A stretch of 64,000 bases of DNA from Korobacter sp963758505 (GCA_963758505.1 CAVWVJ010000003.1:372001-436000); one strand, 5' to 3'; counted from the stretch's first letter, positions 44,436 to 54,054 are shown. Notes: generated by a model not told the origin, from the sequence alone. Translations and numbers: made by a program.

Positions 44436-46490
44436 CTACCACACTCTGCATACCGTGGCCGGCACCATTGCCTGTCCTGGCTTGCAGCCGAATGCCTTCC
44501 AGAACTGGTCGAAGTTCCGAGTCGCCCCGTTGGCCCGCCACTCGCCAGGCGAGTGCGGATCGATCAAAGCCAACCGGCGCGCCTCCTGCGGGGTCACGTT
44601 CTGGCACCAGATCTGTGCATACGACAGGAAGAACCGCTGCGCTGCCGTGTAGCCGTCCGTCTGTTTCGAAGCGTCGTTATTGAGCATCTTCATCATCGCG
44701 GCATAGGCAAGCCGCAAGCCCCCGTTATCGGCGGTGTTTTCGCCCAACGTAAGCTTGCCTTTCACATGCACCTCGCCGTTGTCATCCTTCACCGCGACGA
44801 AGCTGGAGTACTCATCCGCGATGCACGAAGCGCGTTCTTCGAAGGCCTTCGCATCCTGCGCCGTCCACCAGTCGCGCAGATTGCCTTGTGCGTCGTACTT
44901 GCGGCCCTGGTCGTCGAAGCCGTGCGTCAACTCGTGCCCGACCACGACCCCGATGCCGCCGAAATTCACCGCATCGTCCGCCGTCGGACTGTAAAACGGC
45001 GACTGCAAAATGCCTGCCGGGAAATTGATGTCGTTGCGCGACGGGTTGTAGTACGCATTCACCGTCGGCGGCGTCATGCCCCACTCTTTCTTGTCCGTCG
45101 GCTTGCCAATCTTGTTCCACACGCGGTGTGTCTCGAAATAGTCCGCGCGCCGTGAATCGCCGAAGAAATCCTGCCGCGTCACCTTCACTGAGCTGTAGTC
45201 ACGCCACTTCTCCGGATACCCGATGTTGTTCACGATTGCTTCCAGCTTCACGAACGCCGCTTTCTTCGTTTCTGGCGTCATCCACTCCAGCGAATGGAGG
45301 TCGTCGTTCATCGCGTCTTCGATTGCCTTCACCATCTTTTGGGTGCGTTCTTTCTGGTCCTTCCCGAAAACCTTCTCCACGTAAAGCTGTCCCAGCGCTT
45401 CCCCCAGGTCGCCGTCGGTATATTCCACGCAGCGCTTCCAGCGCGGCGCCAATTCCTTCTGTCCGCGCAGGTACTTGTTAAAGAAATTAAAGTCTTCATT
45501 CACGAAATTATCGGTCAGCAGCGGGGCGGAGCTGTGAATCGCCTTCCACCGCAGGTAAACCTTCCAGTCGTCCACCGGCGCGCTCGCCAGCAGATCATTC
45601 ACTTGCTTGAAAAACTCCGGGTTGCCGACGTTCAGCTTGCTGAATTGCGGAGCCTTCGCCGCTTCAAAGAACTTGGCCAGCTCTAGGTTGGGCGCATCCT
45701 TCGAGATCTCTTCCAGCGCCATCATGTGGTCCCGCTTCGCCGGATCGCGCCGCTCCGTCCGATCCATCGAGGCCTTCGCCAGCGCCGTCTCGATCGTCAT
45801 CACCGTCTGCGCTTCTTTCTTCGCGGTCTCGGCATTGTCTCCGGCCAGCTCGAACATCTTCTGCACGTGCTCCACGTACTTCGCCCGCATCTCGGTGTCC
45901 GACGCATCGTCCTTCAGGTAATTGTCGCGATCCGGCAGCGTCAGTCCACCCTGGTCGATGTTCGCCACCTGCACGCTGGCGTCGTGCATGTCCGCCATCG
46001 CATAAAACGCCAGCAATGCCCGGACTCCATTCTGTTGCAACGCCGCAATCTCCGCGATCAGCTCCGGTCGCGTCGAAACCTTGTCGATCGCGCTGAGCTC
46101 CGCCTTCAGCGGCTCTGTCCCACGCGCATCGATCGTCTTCGTGTCCATGCACGCCGCAAAATAGTCTCCGACTTTCTGTTCGATCGGATTATGTTTCCCT
46201 GGTTTCGCCGCGTTCGTCAGGATCTCGTACAGAACCAGCCGGTTGTTTTCCGCCAGCTTGTTGAACTGCCCCCAGCGTGACTGATCGCCGGGTATAGGGT
46301 TCGACTTCTGCCAGTTGCCGCAGGCGTACTGGTAGAAGTTCTGGCAAGGATCCGCCGTCTTGTCGATCGCGTTCGGATCGAAGCTCAGGATCTTTTCCGG
46401 TGCGGGTGGTTTGGAATCTGCGGCGGAAGCTTGCGAAAAAGCAGCTCCCGCACAAAGCAGAAGAGTGCCGACGATTGCAAGGATGCGCAT
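44436..46490 (-). CDS. M13-family zinc metallopeptidase (neprilysin-like), second of a pair
   Basis: 684 residues from ATG 46490, which opens a signal peptide (MRILAIVGTLLLCAGAAFSQ). It has H519-E-L-T-H523 in VVGHELTHGFDDQGRKYD, NAYYNPSRNDINFPAGIL, GENTADNGGLRLAYAAM and the terminal CRVW. N-terminal DPCQNFYQYACGNWQ matches the M13_N domain. It is a paralogue of the downstream gene with the same domain order, so a tandem duplication followed by divergence is likely. Confidence 0.93.
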   Translation of the reverse strand: MRILAIVGTLLLCAGAAFSQASAADSKPPAPEKILSFDPNAIDKTADPCQNFYQYACGNWQKSNPIPGDQSRWGQFNKLAENNRLVLYEILTNAAKPGKHNPIEQKVGDYFAACMDTKTIDARGTEPLKAELSAIDKVSTRPELIAEIAALQQNGVRALLAFYAMADMHDASVQVANIDQGGLTLPDRDNYLKDDASDTEMRAKYVEHVQKMFELAGDNAETAKKEAQTVMTIETALAKASMDRTERRDPAKRDHMMALEEISKDAPNLELAKFFEAAKAPQFSKLNVGNPEFFKQVNDLLASAPVDDWKVYLRWKAIHSSAPLLTDNFVNEDFNFFNKYLRGQKELAPRWKRCVEYTDGDLGEALGQLYVEKVFGKDQKERTQKMVKAIEDAMNDDLHSLEWMTPETKKAAFVKLEAIVNNIGYPEKWRDYSSVKVTRQDFFGDSRRADYFETHRVWNKIGKPTDKKEWGMTPPTVNAYYNPSRNDINFPAGILQSPFYSPTADDAVNFGGIGVVVGHELTHGFDDQGRKYDAQGNLRDWWTAQDAKAFEERASCIADEYSSFVAVKDDNGEVHVKGKLTLGENTADNGGLRLAYAAMMKMLNNDASKQTDGYTAAQRFFLSYAQIWCQNVTPQEARRLALIDPHSPGEWRANGATRNFDQFWKAFGCKPGQAMVPATVCRVW

Positions 46491-46908
46491 AGGACCTCTT
46501 ACGGAAAGTGAATTCGACAGCGTCATGGACATACGATGAAGCGCGTTGCGACAGGAGAGGTTCGCAACCAAAAACTGCTTCCTAACAGATGTAGCACAAA
46601 AACGCGGGCCTTCGTGGCGGCCCGCCTATAGATTTCCCGATCGTCCAAAAACGGACATTTTGCGTCGAGTTCAAGCCCTCTTTGTCATCCTGAGCGAAGA
46701 ACCCGCAGGGTTCGCAGTCGAAGGACCCCTACCCTCTCCAACCTCTGTCATGGCGACCGGAGAATGCGGACCCGATCCGCATTCGCAGCGGAGCTACCTT
46801 TTGTCTTGCCTTCGACGTCTCGCTCATCCTGAGCGAAGACCGCGCAGCGTTCGCAGTCGAAGGATCTTGCGGTTTTTCAAGTTCACCCATCCCCACGAAG
46901 CCGCGAAC
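46491..46908 (+). repeat. Gene-free stretch with three dispersed-repeat copies
   Basis: Type 1 at 46681-46733 (core AACCC/GGGTT) and 46826-46870 (core ACCGC/GCGTT, ending GGATCTTGCGG). Type 2 at 46747-46803 (core AATGCGG/CCGCATT, perfect). No supported gene. Confidence 0.7.
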
Positions 46909-47982
46909 TTAAAAAATCTTCACGTGAAACGTCAGGTATTTCTTCGGGTTCTCGCGGATCCCCTGCAGCAAATGCCGCGTCTCCACCAGCATCTGGTCGG
47001 CATTGTTATAGACGGAAGGATCATTGGTAAGTTTTCCGAGACTTCCTTGGCCGCTGTCGATTTTCGCGGCAAGGCTGTTCAGGTGCGTAATCGTATCGTC
47101 CAGCTTCTTCGCGAACGCTTCGTCCTTCGCAAGCTTGCCTAAGGTTCCCTTGCCGGCGTTTACGTCGTCCACCAGCTTGTTCGTCTTCGCGATGGTCTCG
47201 TTGGCGTTGTTGTAAAGGCTTGGGTCCTTCAGCAGCTTGCCAAGAGTCCCTTGCCCGCTGTTGATCTCGTCCACAATCTTGTTCAGGTTGTCGATCGTCG
47301 CATTCGCTTTGTTGTAGATCTCATCGTCATTCAACAGCTTGCCGATCGATCCCTTGCCGGAGTTCAGCTGGTTGACCACCCCCTGCACTTCGTTCAAGGT
47401 GGCGTTCAGCTTGTTGTAAATGTCCTGGTCGTAGATCAGCTTGCCAATCGATCCTTGCCCGCTCTCGATATACGCAATGATGCGGTCCGTGCGCTGCAGT
47501 AGTATGTCGATATTTTGCAGCGTGCTTTGCGACGAGCGCACCACGTCCTCGATCTGCGGCGTATCTCTCGATTGCAGCGTCTCCCCGTCCTGGATCGCCG
47601 GTCCCTTCGCCAGCCGGCTGTCGATATCCACGAAGGTCTCGCCCAGCACCCCGGCCGTCGCCAGCGTTGCCGTCGCTCCCTTGTGAATCAGCGGCTGGAA
47701 CTTGGCCGAAATTTTCATCTTGATCTGCACCGGATCGACTTGACGCCCGCTGACCACTCCGATGCCGGTCACGTTCCCGATGTCCACACCCTCCAGCCGC
47801 ACCGGCGCGCCCTTGCGTATCCCACCCGCATTGTCCTGGTAAAGATAAATCGTCAGCTTCTTGGTGAATATCCCGGCCGTGCCCGACATGAGGAAAATCA
47901 GCACGCACAGGGTCGCGACCGCGAAGATAACCGTAATGCCCACGCGCAACTGGGCCCAACGGACTTGTTTCTGACTAGGCAC
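46909..47982 (-). CDS. MCE/MlaD-family protein with five tandem 34-residue repeats
   Basis: 357 residues from a GTG behind GGGGGA. An N-terminal membrane helix (about 13-33) precedes one MCE domain (about 40-120: LTIYLYQDNAGGIRKGAPVRLEGVDIGNV), as in MlaD-type lipid-transport subunits. The C-terminal half (about 180-345) consists of five repeats of about 34 residues starting SGxGS(I/L)GKLxxD with YNNAN and a Val-Asp-x-Asn end, probably a long helical tube or coiled coil. Ordinary MlaD has no such repeats. No MlaE/MlaF partner is adjacent. Confidence 0.88.
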   Translation of the reverse strand: MPSQKQVRWAQLRVGITVIFAVATLCVLIFLMSGTAGIFTKKLTIYLYQDNAGGIRKGAPVRLEGVDIGNVTGIGVVSGRQVDPVQIKMKISAKFQPLIHKGATATLATAGVLGETFVDIDSRLAKGPAIQDGETLQSRDTPQIEDVVRSSQSTLQNIDILLQRTDRIIAYIESGQGSIGKLIYDQDIYNKLNATLNEVQGVVNQLNSGKGSIGKLLNDDEIYNKANATIDNLNKIVDEINSGQGTLGKLLKDPSLYNNANETIAKTNKLVDDVNAGKGTLGKLAKDEAFAKKLDDTITHLNSLAAKIDSGQGSLGKLTNDPSVYNNADQMLVETRHLLQGIRENPKKYLTFHVKIF

Positions 47983-48094
47983 GCGTCCCCCGTCCCGGGC
48001 TTGAACAGGCCCTGCTTGAAAACAAAGCTTGTTGCATCTTAACCTCGAAGCATATCAAGAACATGCGAGTGAGTCACCTCGACGCCGGCTCGCC

Positions 48095-48472
48095 TCAGTC
48101 TTCCAGGATCACGTACGCGACCGCGTGTTCTTCGGTATGCGACACCGAGAGATGACTCCTCCGCGCCCCCAGCGCCGCCGCCACCTCCGCCGCCTTCCCG
48201 TGCAGCACCATCGTCGGACGCCCGCCCGGCTCACGCCCCACCTCGAAATCCTTCCAGGTGACTCCGCCCCGCAACCCCGTCCCGATCGCCTTCATAGCCG
48301 CTTCTTTGGCCGCGAATCGCGCCGCGAATCGTTCGATGCGGTTCGCCTTCGTCTCGCAGTATCGGATCTCCGCCGCCGTGAAGATGCGTTGCAGAAAGCG
48401 CTCCCCGAAGCGCTCGATCGACTGCCCAATGCGCGGCACTTCGACGATGTCAATCCCCGTTCCCAGGATCAT
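48095..48472 (-). CDS. acpS: Holo-[acyl-carrier-protein] synthase
   Basis: 125 residues. GTGIDIVEVPRIGQSIERFGERFLQRIFTAAE at the N-terminus, FAARFAAKEAAMKAIGTG with the Mg2+-binding Glu/Lys, and LSVSHTEEHAVAYVILE at the end are AcpS hallmarks. It attaches phosphopantetheine to AcpP Ser37. It is divergent from the cold-shock gene. Confidence 0.95.
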   Translation of the reverse strand: MILGTGIDIVEVPRIGQSIERFGERFLQRIFTAAEIRYCETKANRIERFAARFAAKEAAMKAIGTGLRGGVTWKDFEVGREPGGRPTMVLHGKAAEVAAALGARRSHLSVSHTEEHAVAYVILED

Positions 48473-48629
48473 CTCAACAGCTTACCAATATCGTGTCGCG
48501 AAAGAGAGGGCTTGCCAAAACCGGACCTCCTCAGGCATGATGTCCGCCGCTCGATTCGAGGTTCCGGCGCAGCTCTCTGCCCACCGCTTTGAATACGCGA
48601 GCTACTCGCAAAGAAGGATGTTTCTGAAC

Positions 48630-48830
48630 ATGGAACAGGGAACAGTAAAGTGGTTCAACGACGCTAAAGGATACGGGTTCATCAGCCGCCAGAATGGCGA
48701 AGACGTCTTCGTGCATTTCTCGGTCATCGAATCAAAGGGCTTCCGAAGCCTCCAGGAAGGCCAGGCCGTTCAATTCAGCGTCATCAAAGGACCCAAAGGC
48801 TGGCAGGCAGAGAAAGTTCAAGCTCTGTAA
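48630..48830 (+). CDS. Cold-shock domain protein
   Basis: 66 residues: a single cold-shock domain with RNP1 KGYGFISR and RNP2 DVFVHFS. It binds single-stranded RNA/DNA. ATG 48630 gives MEQGTVKWFND; an alternative ATG at 48619 would add four residues (MFLN). A strong terminator follows. Confidence 0.95.
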   Translation: MEQGTVKWFNDAKGYGFISRQNGEDVFVHFSVIESKGFRSLQEGQAVQFSVIKGPKGWQAEKVQAL

Positions 48831-48868
48831 CAAACCCGCACTCGCGGGAGCATCACTCCATCGACCTA

Positions 48869-48898
48869 AGGGCAGCTTCCCGGCTGCCCTGGTTTTTT
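48869..48898 (+). terminator. Rho-independent terminator after the cold-shock gene
   Basis: AGGGCAGC-TTCCCG-GCTGCCCT followed by GGTTTTTT. Confidence 0.92.
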
Positions 48899-48912
48899 GT
48901 CTCCTGTCATCT

Positions 48913-49576
48913 CTCTCTTGTCATCCAGAGGAGCGTAGCGACGTAGGGACCTGCTGTTCCTCATGCGGCCAGCCCACAATCCCCTTCACCCTCCATCACT
49001 CTCTCTCGTCCCCCAGAGGAGCGTAGCGACGTAGGGACCTGCTGTTTCTCATGCGGCCAGCCCACAATCCCCTTCACCCTCCGTCACTCTCTCTTGTCAT
49101 CCAGAGGAGCGTAGCGACGTAGGGATCTGCTGTTTCTCATGCGGCCAGCCCACAATCCCCTTCACCCTCCATCACTCTCTCTTGTCATCCAGAGGAGCGT
49201 AGCGACGTAGGGACCTGCTGTTTCTCATGCGGCCAGCCCACAACCCCCTTCACGTCTCCATCACTCTCTCTTGTCATCCAGAGGAGCGTAGCGACGTAGG
49301 GACCTGCTGTTTCTCATGCGGCCAGCCCACAATCCCCTTCCACCCTCCATCACTCTCTCTCGTCCCCCAGAGGAGCGTAGCGACGTAGGGACCTGCTGTT
49401 CCTCATGCGGCCAGCCCACAACCCCCTTCACCCTCATCACTTTTTTCATCCAGAGGAGCGTAGCGACGTAGGAATCTGCTGTTTCTCATGCGGCCAGCCC
49501 ACAATCCCCTTCCACCCTCCATCACTCTCTCTTGTCATCCAGAGGAGCGTAGCGACGTAGGGACCTGCTGTTTCTT
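48913..49576 (+). repeat. Eight-copy tandem array of an ~88-bp unit
   Basis: CCAGAGGAGCG recurs at 48925, 49013, 49101, 49189, 49278, 49367, 49450 and 49539, so the period is 88-89 with one 83-bp unit. Each unit reads GTCATCCAGAGGAGCGTAGC, GACGTAGGGACCTGCTGTT, then CTCATGCGGCCAGCCCACAA and CCCCTTCACCCTCC. Copies differ at few positions. The last is cut after CTGCTGTTTCTT, 6 nt before the next gene. A related single element is at 61012-61105. Confidence 0.9.
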
Positions 49577-49581
49577 GGCAT

Positions 49582-50112
49582 TCAAAACAACTCCCCCGCG
49601 TTATAAACCAATTCCCCTGCCACCACCTGCGCCTCCTTCATCAGCTTATGTTCCCGTGTCGGCCCCGCATCCACGATGTGCTGCACCACATCCCCGTGCG
49701 CCACGTAATAATCCGACACCATCATCCGATGGCACTGGAAATACATCTTCTCGGCGCACATATAGGCCGTCGGCCCCTTTTCCGCCAGCCCACGGACGAA
49801 GGCCGCCGCCTCCTGGAACTCCCGGGTCAACATGTAATCGGCATAATTGCGGAACGACTCGCTGCGCAGCGCCGTATTCCTGGACTCAGCCGTGATCTTC
49901 TTCCGCCGCCCGCCCATCCGCGGCTCCCAGAAGTACGCAATCCCCGCCTGCGGCAACGCAACCTCCAACGTCTCCCGATTGAAATGTGGCAACCGCCGCG
50001 ACATCGGAAACGCCCGGATATCCACCAGGTTCACGATCCCGTGGGCCTTGAGCACCTCGATCAGCTCCGCCAGAGACCGCGTCGAATGCCCAATCGTAAA
50101 AAGCGTAGCCAT
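49582..50112 (-). CDS. DUF488 family protein
   Basis: 176 residues. It starts LFTIGHSTRSLAELIEVLKAHG and has LVDIRAFPMSRRLPHFNRE and AYMCAEKMYFQCHRMMVSDYY, the Cys-rich conserved core of this DUF488 group. Function is uncharacterised. It is only distantly similar to the DUF488 protein at 24432. Its 3' end touches the tandem array. Confidence 0.9.
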   Translation of the reverse strand: MATLFTIGHSTRSLAELIEVLKAHGIVNLVDIRAFPMSRRLPHFNRETLEVALPQAGIAYFWEPRMGGRRKKITAESRNTALRSESFRNYADYMLTREFQEAAAFVRGLAEKGPTAYMCAEKMYFQCHRMMVSDYYVAHGDVVQHIVDAGPTREHKLMKEAQVVAGELVYNAGELF

Positions 50113-50120
50113 AAAAAACG

Positions 50121-50250
50121 CTTGTCATCCTGAGCGTAGTTTCGCGCTACGCGAAACGCAGTCGAAGGACCCCTATCCCACCATCCCTATCCGCCTCTTG
50201 CCATCCTGAGCGAAGAACGCGCAGCGTTCGCAGTCGAAGGACCCCTACCC
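50121..50250 (+). repeat. Two copies of the dispersed hairpin repeat
   Basis: 50123-50172 with core GTTTCGC-GCTAC-GCGAAAC and 50196-50250 with core AACGC-GCA-GCGTT, both ending GTCGAAGGACCCCTA. Confidence 0.75.
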
Positions 50251-50300
50251 GGCCAAACTCGCCCCCGCCTAATCACCGTCCCTCGAAAACAATAGGACCC

Positions 50301-51719
50301 CTACTGCTGCGCCAACCCCACCAGCGCCGCTAGCACCTGCCCATCCTGCTCCGGAAACACCGTCCGCAGGTCCAGCAGCACCCGCTCTTCTTCGACTCTT
50401 CCAATCACCGGCGTCTCCGCCCGACGCAGCGCAGCGCTCAATTGTTGCGCGCTCATCCCGTCGAAGCGCAGCGCCAGCGCGAAGCTCGGAATCGTTGCTC
50501 CCGGCGCCGATCCTCCCCCAATCGCCGTAGCCGACTCCACGATCTCCACTGCATACCGCGACGAAGCCTTCGTCAGCTCGTCCGCCAGCGAAACCGCGCG
50601 AGCCCTTATCTCCTCCGCCGTTACACGCATCATTCGCACCGCTGGAATCGCATCGAAATCTTCTCGCACATAGCTCAGAAGCGTCGCTTCCAGCGCCGCA
50701 TAGATCATCTTGTCTACGCGCAGCGCCCGGAACATCGGGTTCGCCCGGATTTTCGCCACCAGGTCCTTGCGCCCGCTCAGCATGCCCGCCTGCGGACCGC
50801 CCAGTAGTTTGTCTCCGCTGTAGGTCACCACATCCACGCCTGCGTGCAGGCTGTCCGCGATCGTCGGCTCTTGCGGCACCCCAACTTGCGCCAGGTCAAA
50901 CAACGCTCCACTCCCGAGATCCTCCATCACCGGGATTCCATGCGCCTTTCCCAGCGCTACCAATTCTGCCAGTGAAGGCGACTCCGTAAATCCCACGATC
51001 TGGAAATTAGATCGGTGCACCCGCAGCAGCAGCCGCGTCCGCTCGTTGATCGCCTTCTCGTAATCGGCGATGCGCGTGCGGTTCGTCGTTCCCACCTCGC
51101 GCAGCGTCGCCTGGCTCTTGCTCATCACGTCCGGGATGCGGAACGACCCGCCGATCTCCACCAGCTCGCCCCGTGACACGATCACCTCGCCGCCCTCCGC
51201 CAGCGAATTCAAGGCCAGCATCACCGCCGCGGCGTTGTTGTTCACCACCACGGTCGAGACTTCGCGCTCCGAGGAACTCAGCAACCGCGCAAACAGCCGG
51301 TTCACGTGCACATCCCGCTTCCCACGCTCCCCGCTTTCCAGGTCGAATTCGAGGTTCGAATACCCCAGCGAGACCTCTCGCGCATGGACCAGGGCCGCTT
51401 CGCTCAACGGCGCGCGCCCCAGGTTGGTGTGCAGGATCACCCCACTCGCATTGATCACCGGCCGCAGCGAATACCCGAGCTCCTGCTTCAACTCCCGCGC
51501 AACCGCCTCTCCCAAGCTCTCCACCGCGATCCGCACTCCGTTCTCATCCAGCGTCCCGCGCGCAATCTCCGCCCGCATCCGCGCCAGAATCTCGCGTGCC
51601 GCGGCGGTCACGGCCCCATGGCCATCGGATGCCGCCAATGCAGCCACATCCGCCCGCCGCAGAACCTCGTCCACCCCCGGCAGCAGCCTGTACAAATCGG
51701 ATTGCGCACTCGTTTTCAC
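50301..51719 (-). CDS. selA: L-seryl-tRNA(Sec) selenium transferase
   Basis: 472 residues from a GTG. SelA features: N-terminal LYRLLPGVDEVL, NASGVILHTNLGRAPLS, REVGTTNRTR, PVMEDLGSGALFDL and the PLP lysine K304 in TYSGDKLLGGPQAG. It turns seryl-tRNA(Sec) into selenocysteyl-tRNA using selenophosphate. selB, selC and selD are not in the window, and no recognisable selenoprotein gene is seen here. Standing alone, it implies the rest of the pathway is elsewhere. Confidence 0.94.
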   Translation of the reverse strand: MKTSAQSDLYRLLPGVDEVLRRADVAALAASDGHGAVTAAAREILARMRAEIARGTLDENGVRIAVESLGEAVARELKQELGYSLRPVINASGVILHTNLGRAPLSEAALVHAREVSLGYSNLEFDLESGERGKRDVHVNRLFARLLSSSEREVSTVVVNNNAAAVMLALNSLAEGGEVIVSRGELVEIGGSFRIPDVMSKSQATLREVGTTNRTRIADYEKAINERTRLLLRVHRSNFQIVGFTESPSLAELVALGKAHGIPVMEDLGSGALFDLAQVGVPQEPTIADSLHAGVDVVTYSGDKLLGGPQAGMLSGRKDLVAKIRANPMFRALRVDKMIYAALEATLLSYVREDFDAIPAVRMMRVTAEEIRARAVSLADELTKASSRYAVEIVESATAIGGGSAPGATIPSFALALRFDGMSAQQLSAALRRAETPVIGRVEEERVLLDLRTVFPEQDGQVLAALVGLAQQ

Positions 51720-51748
51720 GATGCTGTAGTCTCCCTCACTTCTCCCGT

Positions 51749-51803
51749 CCTGTCATCCTGGGCGGAGTTTCCCGTAAGCGAAACGCAGTCGAAGGACCCC
51801 ACC
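51749..51803 (+). repeat. Dispersed hairpin repeat copy
   Basis: GTCATCCTGGGCGGAG, core GTTTCCC-GTAA-GCGAAAC with one mismatch, then GCAGTCGAAGGACCCC. Confidence 0.7.
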
Positions 51804-51865
51804 CGGTCCAGGATTATCGTCCTCATCGAAGTTCGCGAAACCTCCGCGCAACGCCAGGCAAAACC

Positions 51866-54054
51866 TCACCCAACCTCTACCAGCCCATATCTCCGATTCC
51901 AGTGGCTCTTCAAATGTTCATACACTTTCTTGATCTCGCCCTCGCCTAGATCCGGATGCGGCCCGCTCGTCACGTACGCCGCCTCGCGTTTTGCCAGCTC
52001 CAGCAACTCACGGTCGCGGATCAGGTTCGCTACCCGGAAATCCGGCATTCCCGCTTGCTTCGTCCCAAAGAACTCGCCCGGACCGCGCAGTTGCAAGTCC
52101 AGCTCCGAGATCTCGAATCCGTCGTTCGTGCGCACCATCGCATCCAGTCGCTGCTCCGCCTCCGCCGACACCTTTCCGCCCGTCATCAGCACGCAATACG
52201 ACTTCGCGCTGCCCCGTCCGATCCTCCCGCGCAACTGGTGCATCTGCGACAGCCCGAACCGCTCCGCGTGCTCCACCACCATGATGTTCGCGTTCGGCAC
52301 ATCCACGCCCACCTCGATCACCGTGGTCGACACCAGCACCTGCACATCGCCGCTCTGGAAGCGCCGCATCACCGCATCTTTATCGTCCGAGCTCATCCGC
52401 CCATGCAGCAGCCCCACGCGCAGGTCGGGAAATACCTTCTTGCGCAGCTCGTCGTACATCTTGATCGCGGCCTTGAGCTGTTTCCCGGCCTCCGCCTCTT
52501 CCGCCTCCTCGATCACCGGGTACACGATGTACGCCTGGTGCCCGCCGCAACCTGCTTGCGCACGAAGGCCCACACCTCGTCCGCCCGCTCATCGGAAACC
52601 CGCCGCGTCACGATCGGCGTCCGCCCCGGCGGCAACTCATCGAGCACACTCACATCCAGGTCTCCATAGAGCGTCAGCGCCAGCGTCCGCGGAATCGGCG
52701 TCGCCGTCATCACCAGCACATCCGGCTCGGCCGCGCCGGTCTTCTTCATCAGCTTGAAGCGTTGCATCACCCCGAAACGGTGTTGCTCGTCCACAATCAC
52801 CAGCCCCAGCGCGTCGAACTCCACCTTCTCCTGGATCAGTGCATGCGTCCCGATCACCAGCTGCGCATTCCCCTGTGCGATATGCCGCCGCACATCGCGC
52901 TTCCGGTCCTGCTCCAGCGACCCCGTCAGCAGCACAATCCGATACCCGGCCTTCTCCAGAATCCGTCTTGCCGACAGGTAATGCTGCGTCGCCAGGATCT
53001 CCGTCGGCGCCATCAGCGCCACCTGGTACCCATTCTCGATGGCGATTACCGCTGCCTCCAGCGCGACAATCGTCTTGCCCGATCCCACGTCGCCCTGCAG
53101 CAACCGCCGCATCGGGGAAGGCTGCTTCATGTCCGCCACAATCTCGGCCAGCACGCGCTTCTGCGCCGCCGTCGGATGAAACGGCAGGATCTGCTTGATC
53201 GCTTCTCTTACCTTTTCGTCCACCCGGAACTCCACGCCGGTCTGCGCCCGCAGCCTGCGCCTTTTCAGCTCCAGCCCCAGCTCCAGGAAAAACAGCTCCT
53301 CGAAAATCAATCGGATGTGCGCCGCCGTACGCGCATTCTGCAGCCGCGTCAGGCTCTCCCCCTCGTCCGGCCAATGCGCCTTCCAGAATGCCGTCCTCCG
53401 GTCCATCAGCTCTACTCGCCCGCGAACCACCCCCGGAATCGCGTCCGGCACCTCCTCGGTCAGGTTCTCCAACGCTCCATGGATCACTCGCCGAAAATAT
53501 TTGGAGGTGAGCTTCCCACTTCCGGCTGATTCATAAATGGGCACAATCCGCCCAATCTCCAACGTTTTCAGCTTGTCAGAATCTGTTTCCTGGTCATCCG
53601 GGGTCCCCGGCGAACCCGATGCTGGCTCGCCGGAGTGGCCCTCGTGCAGAACTTCGAACTGCGGCTGGATGATCTGCAGCTCCCGCCGCCCGAACTTCGA
53701 CTCCTCGACCTTGCCGTACAAGGCCAGCAACTGCCCCGGCTGGAAGCGATCTTTGAGGTAAGCTCCGTGGAACCAGATGCATTTCAGCGTCTGCCGCCCC
53801 TGTCCCACCGTCAGCTGGAACATCGGTCCCGCGCGCGTTTTGAAGAGCCCGGAGGTCCTCACCTCGGCCACCACGCTGGCCATCTCGCCCGGCCGCAGCT
53901 CTCCGATCCCGCGCGGATTGAGCCGGTCCTCGTAGCGGAACGGCAGGTAGTACAGCAGGTCCTCGACCGTGCTGATGCCCTTCGCCGCCAGCGTCTCCGC
54001 CGTCCTCGGCCCAATGCCTTTTACGTACTGAACCTGGGTTGATAGATCGAGCAC
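51866..54054 (-). CDS. recG: ATP-dependent DNA helicase RecG, reading frame broken near 52541
   Basis: From a GTG at 54054 the first frame holds the wedge/OB domain (VKGIGPRTAETLAAKGI), Walker A GDVGSGKT, VIVDEQHRFGV and MTATPIPRTLALTLYG. A second frame continues with YIVYPVIEE, GLLHGRMSSDDK, VIEVGVDVPNA and QLRGRIGRG. Restoring one base in GGGCACC (52538-52545) joins QVAAG to HQAYIVYP, giving about 729 residues. RecG reverses stalled forks and processes Holliday junctions. The missing base lies in a short C/G run, so sequencing error is quite possible. Confidence 0.9.

Noticed and set aside
48913..49576. CRISPR array
   Set aside because: The whole 88-bp unit is repeated; there are no short repeats with unique spacers and no cas genes.
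48900..49590. Small ORFs encoded by the tandem array (CHPEERSDVGTC-type peptides)
   Set aside because: They only reflect the repeat read in frame; no ribosome sites, and the same peptides occur in all repeat copies.
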